Shown here in pieces: positions 54,043 through 60,028 of a DNA stretch of 60,028 bases. The first letter of the stretch is position 1; every line of letters starts with the position of its first letter. Position numbers and translations under genes: made by a program. Source of the DNA: Immundisolibacter sp. (lineage in GTDB: Bacteria > Pseudomonadota > Gammaproteobacteria > Immundisolibacterales > Immundisolibacteraceae); assembly GCF_041601295.1 (NCBI RefSeq), contig NZ_JBFIII010000003.1:1-60028 (forward strand), in the 5' to 3' direction. Below the pieces are notes generated by a model. It worked only from the letters and a program-made list of their open reading frames with translations. It had not been told where the DNA came from and did not search any database.

Positions 54043-55116
54043 TCAGACATCGCCCTCGCGGTCGAGCAGTGCGCGCTTGCGCTCCACACCCCAACGGTAA
54101 CCGGACAATCCACCGTTGAGGCTGACCACCCGGTGACAGGGAATCGCCACCGCCAAGGGGTTGGCAGCGCAGGCCCCGGCAACCGCGCGCACCGCATTTG
54201 GTGCGCCAATACGCCGGGCGATATCCGTATAGGTCACGGTCTTGCCGGCAGGAATCTGCCCCAGTGCCTGCCACACGCGCTGCTGGAAGGCCGTGCCGCG
54301 CACGTCCAGTGGCAAGTCCAGTCCGAGTCTCGGCGCTTCGACAAAGCCCACCACGCGCGCTACCAGTTGCTCGAAATCCTCATCCCCGCCCACCAGATCG
54401 GCACGGGGGAAGCGATCCTGCAGATCGCGGGCCAGGGCCTCCGGATCGTCACCCAGCAGAATGGCGCACACACCGCGCTCGCTAGCCGCCACCAGAATTG
54501 CGCCCAGTGAGCACTGGCCGACCGCGAAGCGTATTGCGGTATCGACACCGCCCGCGCGGTACTGGGTCGGCGTCATGCCAAGCACCTGATTGGAGGTCGC
54601 GTAAAAACGCCCGTTGGAGTTGAAGCCGGCGCCATAGATAGCCTCGGTGATGGTATCGCTGCGCCCCAGTTCGACCCGCACACGGCTGGCGCGATGGGCG
54701 GCCGCGTAAGCCCTGGGCGTGACCCCGGTGACGGCTCTGAAAATTCGATGCAGGTGATACCGGCTGAGTCCGGCCCGGTGCGCCAGTACATGCAAAGTGG
54801 GCGGTGACTCCGCGACCTGGATGAACCGACACAGATCGGCAATCAGCGCAGCGTGCTGTTGCGCCAACGTCGGCTGGCCGGGCCGGCACCGTTTACAGGG
54901 ACGAAAACCGGCCCGCTCGGCGGCTTCGGCAGTGGCGTGAAATTCCACGTTTTCCGGGCGCGCGGCACGCGCCACGCAGGACGGTTTGCAATAAACGCCA
55001 GTGGTTCTTACCGCGTAGAAGAACTGCCCGTCGGCGGCGGCATCGCGAGCGCACACCGCCACCCAACGCGGATCGCTCAGTGTCGCTGTCACCAGCCTTT
55101 CAGTCGTTCCTACCAT
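54043..55116 (-). CDS. ada: Bifunctional DNA repair methyltransferase/transcription regulator Ada
   Basis: Repairs O6-methylguanine and methylphosphotriesters and activates the adaptive response. Domain order is N-terminal zinc domain with GVYCKPSCVAR and PCKRCRP (Cys43 is the likely phosphotriester acceptor, with Cys47, Cys74, Cys77), AraC-type helix-turn-helix (AGLSRYHLHRIFRAVTG), then the methyltransferase domain with AIPCHRVVSLNGG near residue 325. At 357 residues it is complete. I could not find a clear Ada box in the 289-bp gap upstream. Confidence 0.96.
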   Translation of the reverse strand: MVGTTERLVTATLSDPRWVAVCARDAAADGQFFYAVRTTGVYCKPSCVARAARPENVEFHATAEAAERAGFRPCKRCRPGQPTLAQQHAALIADLCRFIQVAESPPTLHVLAHRAGLSRYHLHRIFRAVTGVTPRAYAAAHRASRVRVELGRSDTITEAIYGAGFNSNGRFYATSNQVLGMTPTQYRAGGVDTAIRFAVGQCSLGAILVAASERGVCAILLGDDPEALARDLQDRFPRADLVGGDEDFEQLVARVVGFVEAPRLGLDLPLDVRGTAFQQRVWQALGQIPAGKTVTYTDIARRIGAPNAVRAVAGACAANPLAVAIPCHRVVSLNGGLSGYRWGVERKRALLDREGDV

Positions 55117-55405
55117 GGCGCTCCCACCATTTCGCTGGCCAGACTGGCCGATGTCCGAAAGTTAGCGATTGCCCGGTGCAAGCGCACTCCACGGCTTGCT
55201 TTCGAATTCGCATAAAGGCCGCAACCTCGCTGTCGGCGCCTCAAATAACTCCGTCGCCCACCAGGGTTGCCAACACATGTGTACAGGGTCCACACGTGCA
55301 TACCTGACCGGTCACAACCAGACAGACGCTGCCGTGGCCATGAGCGACTCCGACCATTGGGCGCAGCTGCTGATGGACCCGGGGGTGAGAGCGTTTCCTG
55401 GGCAG

Positions 55406-56116
55406 TCAGTGCAGGGTCGCAGCCACGCCCCCACAGCATTTTTTGAATTTCCGGCCGCTGCCGCAGGGGCACGGGTCGTTGCGGCCCACCTTGGGCACCC
55501 CGCGCACCGCCGGCTGGCGGGAGCGTTGTGCCCAGTCAAAGTTCTCGTACTCCAGTCCGCTCGGCTCAGTCGGGCGTCTCGCCAGCCAGAAGGCGTGAAT
55601 GTTCATCAGCGAGGGTACGATTTGCTGTATCCAATGCTCGCGACCACCTTGTCTTGCAGTGATTTCGTCCCCCTCTGTGGTGCCTAGGCGCATGAACGGC
55701 GCGAACCACTCCGAATTGCCGAGCATGGCCAGGGCCCAGGCCTCCCGGTCAAACTGCTGGCCGATCAGGAAGCCCTCGCACCAGTCCTCGGCTCGCCACT
55801 GCTCACCCATCAAACACACAGGCTTGAAGGCCGCCGGGTCATCCATGAACTTCCGAATCACGGTGTTATAGAAGCGCATCACCAGCTGTAACACGACGTT
55901 GGCCGCCTCCGGGCTCGTGAAGTCGGCCACCGCCTCGCCGTCGTGCTTGTCCCATACCCAGAGTAGCCATTCGGAGGGCATCACCAGACGCGGGCCAACG
56001 ACTATAGCCGTCAGAAAACCCTCCAGCATGGACACGTTCATCGCCCGACCGGCCAGTTTGGTTGACTCCAGAAACCAGTCGAGGACCAGCACGTCCTCAT
56101 CGGTCACGTCGGACAT
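55406..56116 (-). CDS. UPF0149/YecA-like protein with C-terminal SEC-C zinc motif
   Basis: A 236-residue protein resembling YecA: UPF0149 helical domain (LDWFLESTKLAGRAMNVSML, LEGFLTAIVVGP, EDWCEGFLIGQQFD) and a C-terminal SEC-C zinc motif (GRNDPCPCGSGRKFKKCC). SEC-C motifs bind ribosomes or SecB in other proteins; YecA family members are mostly unstudied. The ATG at 56116 is used; a TTG at 56143 would overlap the res stop by 3 bases and ATG at 56164 by 25, so coupling to res is likely either way. It is the last gene of the restriction operon. The upstream frame is antisense-like res sequence and rejected. Confidence 0.83.
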   Translation of the reverse strand: MSDVTDEDVLVLDWFLESTKLAGRAMNVSMLEGFLTAIVVGPRLVMPSEWLLWVWDKHDGEAVADFTSPEAANVVLQLVMRFYNTVIRKFMDDPAAFKPVCLMGEQWRAEDWCEGFLIGQQFDREAWALAMLGNSEWFAPFMRLGTTEGDEITARQGGREHWIQQIVPSLMNIHAFWLARRPTEPSGLEYENFDWAQRSRQPAVRGVPKVGRNDPCPCGSGRKFKKCCGGVAATLH

Positions 56117-56139
56117 GAGTTCGGTCGCAGATTGCTCGC

Positions 56140-58845
56140 TCAACTCAGATGCTCCTCGATCCATTCCCACCGCTTGTCCTTCACCATCACGAAGCGGAAG
56201 CGCCCCTCCGACAGCTCCGCCCACAGGCCGCCGATCAGGCGGTCGTCCTGGGCGTCGGTCCAGCCGTTGCCGCCTTTGTATTCCACCACCAGCGCCGCCC
56301 CGGCCCGGTCGTTTGATGCGGGTAGCTGGCACACGAAGTCCGGGTAAAAACGCCCGTCCGCCTTTTGCATGAAGAACGAACTGCCTTCGCGGCGCACCAG
56401 ATTGCGCACCCAGAACCGGATGCGGCCTTTCTGCGCCTGGGTGTCCAGCCAGCAGGCGCATTCGAATTCTTCCTTGTTGTCGAAGTCGCCGATGCGGCCG
56501 TAGAAGTGCCGGCGAAAATCGAACGCCCCGAAACGGCCGTCGTAATCGCGGCCGGGCGCGTAGGCGTGCGGGTTGAACTCGAATGCGTAGTGGTCGCTTA
56601 CGGCCACGCGTGCGGCGGTATCCTCGCCGAACAGCACCTGCTGATAGGCCTTGCCGACGGCCTGTTTGCGCAGGTCGCGGATACGCGCTTCGAGCTGACT
56701 TCGGATCAGGAATTTCTGCAGGTTAGCGCGGGCCAGCGTGAAGCCCTCGCGGTTCAGCAACCCGGCCAGCCAGGCGGCGACGAAGGCCTGCTTGCTGGCG
56801 TGTGTCAAAGACTGCTCCGGCAGATTGCGGCACAGCCACGCCGCCAGGCGTACCGCGTCCCAGTGCTCCGGCTGGTAGATCAGGCCAAGGTCGCGCTGCA
56901 GGTCCGGCAGGAAGCGTGAAAACACCTTGCCGGTCTGGGCGTCCACGTCGATCTCGCCGCCTTCGGACACCTTCAGGTTGCCGTCCAGCGCCAGCAGGTC
57001 GTCGGCCGTGGGCGTGGCGTCGTAGGGCGACAAGTCCCACGGGTACTCCAGCACCTCCGGGTCGTCGAACAGCTGCAACTTGCCCTGCACGCGCAGCGCC
57101 AGCTGCGGCACCCGAAAACGCTCGCCCGATTCGGCCGGCGTCTGAAAAAACTCGATGGCCGTGCTGCGGCTGATCTGCGCCGCCTCGGCAATGGCAGCGG
57201 CAGCGGTTTCGGACTGCACCGATGCGCGCAGCAGCTCGGTCTCGTCTTGCGTCAGCGGCGTCGTGATGGTCAGTGTGTTCAGCTTGCCATCCCAGCTCAC
57301 CTTGTCCCGCACCGGCCTGGGCACGCTTTTGAGGTCCGGCTTCTCGGACAAGGTAATCACCACCGGCCGCACCACCACGCGCCCGGCGTGGCCTTCAAGA
57401 TCGAGCCGGGCTTGTTCGTCGCGGGCCGCAGTGACGAACTCGCCCACCTCGCGCCGCTCGAAGCCGGCGCCGGCCACCAGCCGGTCGCGCAGCGCCCCGG
57501 CCGTCTCGGCAAAGTTGCGCGACACCACGAACGCGTAGGACTGATTCAGCGCCCGCGCCTGGCGGTGGCTCGCCTCCGGCTGGCGCAGCACGCGGCCGAG
57601 CAACTGCTCCACCGCCGTGGCCGACGACAGCGACGCCATGCTGACCAGGATGTAGGCAAACGGGCAGTCCCAGCCCTCCGCCAGCGCGCGCTGGGTGATG
57701 ACGAATTTCACCGGGCAGGCCGGGTCGCGAATGCCCAGTTTGTAATCCGCCTCCACCTGCTCCAGGCCGCGTTCGTCGCCGGTGGCAACAATGATTTCGT
57801 CCGCCGGAATGCGGTGATTGGCGATCAGCTCATGGCGCACGCGCTCGAAATCCAGCGTCTGCACCCCGGCCCGGCGCGGCTCCGACTGAATCAGCACGAT
57901 CGGCCGCAAGTAGGCGGCACCGGCGCGCTGTTCCTGCTGCGCAAGCTGGTGCAGCGCCTCGCGGCGGCCAATGGCGTCGGCCAGACACTGCTGCCAGTTC
58001 GGTTCGGTTTCCAGCACCACCGGCAGCTTGATCATCTCCTCGGCTTTCAGCTCCGCCGCGGACACGCTGTGCAGCACGTTGCTGGGCGTGCGTTCCAGGT
58101 CCGGCGTGGCGGTCAGCTCCATCACGCCGCTGGGCCGAAAGCGCGCCAGCATGTCGAAGGCCAGTTCCGTGCGGCTGTTGTGCGCCTCGTCGACGATCAC
58201 GAACGGCCGGCGCAGGCGCAGCACGTTGGCCAGCGAGTACGGAGTGATTTGATCGGCGCCCGTACCCTCGGTCAGCAGCTCGGCGCGCTGGATCGGGCCG
58301 AGATGCTCGAAGTGGTGCATCAGCGCGCCGCTGGACTGGTACACCTTGCGGCATTCCTCGTCCTGCACCTGAAACGCCTGGCGCGTGGCCACGATCACCG
58401 TGGTGGCGGTGTCCAGCGTGGCGCGCGTCAGGCTCCGGGCTTCGTCCAGGTCCAGCACCGCGACCGGCCCGGCCTCGCGCAGCGCCGCGTGGTAGGGGTG
58501 ATTGCGATCGCGCAACGCCCGCAGCGTCTGTTCGCGGATCGGCTTGCTCGGCACCAGCCACAGGATCACGCTGCGCTCGGCGCGCAGCAGGTGCGTGTTG
58601 GCAAGCTGCACGCTTTTCGCGGCTAGCCAGGTCTTGCCGCCGCCGGTCGGCACCCGCAGGCAGAAATACGGCATGTCGGGTGGAAAGCCGGACAGCGGGT
58701 TGTAGGCCATGCCCCGGCCCCACAGCCGCTCCGTGGTGGCGGTGTAGGCAATCGACGGCGACGGCAGCTCGTGGCAGGCGCGGAAGTAGGCCTCGATGCT
58801 TTCGAGCACCTGCGACTGGTAGGTTTTGGGGGAAAACGCGGTCAC
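56140..58845 (-). CDS. Type III restriction enzyme Res-like helicase-nuclease
   Basis: Restriction subunit that with Mod translocates or slides on DNA and cuts unmodified targets. The 901 residues hold SF2 helicase motifs: Walker A VPTGGGKTWLAA, the DEAH-like FVIVDEAHNSR, MELTATPD, and motif VI LLGRVLRQPE. The C-terminus has a PD-(D/E)xK nuclease read as FYPDFVCQL and VVEYKGGNGW. Its ATG at 58845 overlaps the toxin stop by 4 bases. The gene looks complete and intact. Confidence 0.88.
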   Translation of the reverse strand: MTAFSPKTYQSQVLESIEAYFRACHELPSPSIAYTATTERLWGRGMAYNPLSGFPPDMPYFCLRVPTGGGKTWLAAKSVQLANTHLLRAERSVILWLVPSKPIREQTLRALRDRNHPYHAALREAGPVAVLDLDEARSLTRATLDTATTVIVATRQAFQVQDEECRKVYQSSGALMHHFEHLGPIQRAELLTEGTGADQITPYSLANVLRLRRPFVIVDEAHNSRTELAFDMLARFRPSGVMELTATPDLERTPSNVLHSVSAAELKAEEMIKLPVVLETEPNWQQCLADAIGRREALHQLAQQEQRAGAAYLRPIVLIQSEPRRAGVQTLDFERVRHELIANHRIPADEIIVATGDERGLEQVEADYKLGIRDPACPVKFVITQRALAEGWDCPFAYILVSMASLSSATAVEQLLGRVLRQPEASHRQARALNQSYAFVVSRNFAETAGALRDRLVAGAGFERREVGEFVTAARDEQARLDLEGHAGRVVVRPVVITLSEKPDLKSVPRPVRDKVSWDGKLNTLTITTPLTQDETELLRASVQSETAAAAIAEAAQISRSTAIEFFQTPAESGERFRVPQLALRVQGKLQLFDDPEVLEYPWDLSPYDATPTADDLLALDGNLKVSEGGEIDVDAQTGKVFSRFLPDLQRDLGLIYQPEHWDAVRLAAWLCRNLPEQSLTHASKQAFVAAWLAGLLNREGFTLARANLQKFLIRSQLEARIRDLRKQAVGKAYQQVLFGEDTAARVAVSDHYAFEFNPHAYAPGRDYDGRFGAFDFRRHFYGRIGDFDNKEEFECACWLDTQAQKGRIRFWVRNLVRREGSSFFMQKADGRFYPDFVCQLPASNDRAGAALVVEYKGGNGWTDAQDDRLIGGLWAELSEGRFRFVMVKDKRWEWIEEHLS

Positions 58846-59138
58846 GGTGCGATTCTTTCAATCCAGTATTCAGGGTCGCGATGTTGGTGTGCGACGGCCA
58901 ACACGACGATGCGCTCGCCGCGAATCGCGTACAGCATTTTGTACGGGAATCGGTTGAACAAGAATCGGCGCACCGGCTCGATTTCTACCTGCCAGGCCAA
59001 CGGCTGCTCCAGAATGCGCTGGGCGGACAAGGACGCCTCGCGCACAAACTCATGGCCGAGTCCGCGCTGCTGGCGTTCGTAATAACGTCTTGCTTCCGCC
59101 ATCTCGGCCCGGGCGAGAACGGCAAAGACAAGCTCCAT
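58842..59138 (-). CDS. ParE/RelE-superfamily toxin
   Basis: A 98-residue toxin of the ParE/RelE fold. Family segments are EARRYYERQQRGLGHEFV, FLFNRFPYKMLYAI and VLAVAHQHRDPEYW. ParE-type members poison gyrase and RelE-type members cut mRNA; which applies here is not decidable by eye, though the C-terminal HQHRDPEYW favours the ParE side. The ATG at 59138 overlaps the antitoxin stop by one base. The toxin stop overlaps the res start by 4 bases. Confidence 0.87.
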   Translation of the reverse strand: MELVFAVLARAEMAEARRYYERQQRGLGHEFVREASLSAQRILEQPLAWQVEIEPVRRFLFNRFPYKMLYAIRGERIVVLAVAHQHRDPEYWIERIAP

Positions 59139-59344
59139 CACAAATCCTGGAATGCCTGTTCCAGGGAAACGCACTCCAGGCGGCCTTCGTCGTAGGCCTG
59201 CAGGCGCCGCAGTGCCTCCTGCTGCCAGGCCGCGTCGATAGCCGGGTCAGATTTATCCAGGCTCTGATGCAGCAGCTCCAGCAGCGCATAGCGTTCGGCA
59301 GCCGGCAGTTTGAGCGCCTGCTCGATGATTTCAGTTGTGCTCAT
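59138..59344 (-). CDS. Addiction module antitoxin (PF09720-like, RelB-associated type)
   Basis: A 68-residue antitoxin of the putative addiction module component family. The helix IIEQALKLPAAERYALLELL is typical, followed by an acidic C-terminal part ending LEQAFQDL that would wrap the toxin. The ATG at 59344 is preceded by GAGGTGACC; the frame to 59368 adds an unlikely extension. It begins 39 bp after the mod stop and precedes its toxin, the usual order. Confidence 0.85.
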   Translation of the reverse strand: MSTTEIIEQALKLPAAERYALLELLHQSLDKSDPAIDAAWQQEALRRLQAYDEGRLECVSLEQAFQDL

Positions 59345-59383
59345 GAGGTCACCTCGCTTTGTGAGCAAAAAACCATCATCACG

Positions 59384-60028
59384 CTACACCACCAGCGCGT
59401 ACGGAGTCTGCTTGAAGATAACCCCCTCGCGGGCGGCGCGGGCGCCCATGCGGTTGGCGGCGGCGTAGATCACCTTCGAGCCGGCGAACGGCGGCAGCAG
59501 GTCGAATACCGGCCCGGTCAGCACGTTGCCGCCGGCCACGGATTTGTCCTTCAGGATGCCGTTGTAGAGCAGGTAGATGGCGCGGCCGTCGTGGATGCCC
59601 AGCAAGGGTGTCGGCGCCAAAACGTCATTCCCGCGCAAGCGGGAATCCAGTGCTTGACGCTGGATTCCGGGTTCGGCTGCGCCGCCCCGGAATGACGGCG
59701 GACAGGCGCTGCCGGTTTCGGCGAACCAGACGAACTCGGCCAGTTGCGCAAAGCTCACGTCGCGGCGGATTTGCCCGTCGGCATCGAACAGCGGTTCGGC
59801 CGACAGGCGGCAGAACTGGAAGCCGCCGCCCAGGCCCGCCGCCGCCTGCCCCTTGGTGTTGGTATAGCCGCCGGCCACGCGCCTGACGCGCTCGGCGGTG
59901 ACGGTGCGGGCGATGCTGTCGTCCATCTCGACCAGGATGAAGCGGCGGTTGCCGCCGTCCTCGGCGTTTTGTTTGAGCACCGCGTGGCCGGTGGTGCCGG
60001 AACCGGCGAAGCTGTCCAGGATCAGCGA
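59384..60028 (-). CDS. Type III DNA methyltransferase Mod (partial, 5' part outside window)
   Basis: C-terminal 214 codons of the modification subunit of a type III restriction system. The right edge begins with ILDSFAGSGTTGHAVL, the SAM-binding FxGxG motif, followed by GGNRRFILVEMDDS and, nearer the end, LLGIHDGRAIYLLYNGILKD, all typical of Mod C-termini. The DPPY catalytic motif lies beyond the window. A 75-bp palindromic repeat (59623-59697) is inserted in frame in the stretch between WFAETGSA and PLLGIHDG. Whether Mod stays active cannot be told. Confidence 0.87.
   Translation of the reverse strand, partial: SLILDSFAGSGTTGHAVLKQNAEDGGNRRFILVEMDDSIARTVTAERVRRVAGGYTNTKGQAAAGLGGGFQFCRLSAEPLFDADGQIRRDVSFAQLAEFVWFAETGSACPPSFRGGAAEPGIQRQALDSRLRGNDVLAPTPLLGIHDGRAIYLLYNGILKDKSVAGGNVLTGPVFDLLPPFAGSKVIYAAANRMGARAAREGVIFKQTPYALVV
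59623..59697. repeat. 75-bp palindromic interspersed repeat inside mod
   Basis: Ends CGTCATTCC (59623-59631) and GGAATGACG (59689-59697) are perfect inverted repeats. Inside are a hairpin TTCCCGC-gcaa-GCGGGAA (59628-59645) and a second inverted pair GGAATCCAG (59642-59650) and CTGGATTCC (59660-59668). This pattern is a widespread proteobacterial REP-like repeat, recognisable in proteins by fragments such as LDSRLRGND. It is 75 bp, so 25 codons, and carries no stop in the mod frame. I saw no second copy in the window. Confidence 0.85.

Noticed and set aside
56365..58626. Long plus-strand frames opposite res
   Set aside because: They have the composition of antisense shadows and no recognisable domain, while the minus strand encodes complete helicase and nuclease motifs.

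Overview
The window is a GC-rich, densely packed bacterial chromosome segment, almost certainly from a gammaproteobacterium. The evidence is a set of gene strings typical of that class: miaB-phoH-ybeY-corC-lnt-leuS-lptE-holA; mnmG-rsmG-parA-parB; a SufR-type SUF operon; and leuC-entericidin-leuD-leuB-asd-fimV-truA-trpF-trpB-trpA-accD-folC-SPOR-cvpA-purF. No 16S gene, tRNA or other taxonomic anchor is present, so I do not go below class level.

Layout. 1-9139 (minus): holA (runs off the left edge), lptE, leuS, lnt, corC, ybeY, phoH and miaB, covering tRNA modification, RNA quality control, lipoprotein acylation and LPS export. 9229-13418 (plus): mnmG, rsmG, parA, parB. 13438-16061 (minus): a DUF1631 protein and a PilZ protein. 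16123-18060: endonuclease V, a PaaI-type thioesterase and MazG. 18396-21787 (minus): a zinc/metal uptake locus (DUF2946-like small protein, coiled-coil porin-like protein interrupted by one in-frame TAG, ZnuA-like binding protein, ZnuB-like permease) with no ATPase gene. 22105-28738 (minus): the SUF iron-sulfur operon sufR-B-C-D-S-U-T-A, divergent from folD. 30026-47554 (minus): a long biosynthetic block for leucine, aspartate-family, tryptophan, fatty acid, folate and purine metabolism, ending in an appended M20 peptidase and a flavin monooxygenase. 47747-51770: an orphan small protein, an MFS transporter, aroC, a CDF metal efflux protein and a TusA-like protein. 51860-55116: mobA, pyk, ada.

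55406-60028 (minus) is the accessory region and the most interesting part. It is a type III restriction-modification operon whose mod gene enters from the right edge. A RelB/ParE-like toxin-antitoxin pair lies between mod and res, and a YecA-like SEC-C protein follows res. Antitoxin/toxin and toxin/res junctions overlap by 1 and 4 bases, so the toxin-antitoxin pair appears to be built into the restriction operon. The mod gene also carries a 75-bp palindromic repeat of exactly 25 codons that keeps the reading frame.

Limits: all calls come from reading the sequence and recalling families; no database search, promoter prediction or structure calculation was run. Start codons were moved from the longest frame where family alignment, ribosome binding sites or gene overlaps argued for it.
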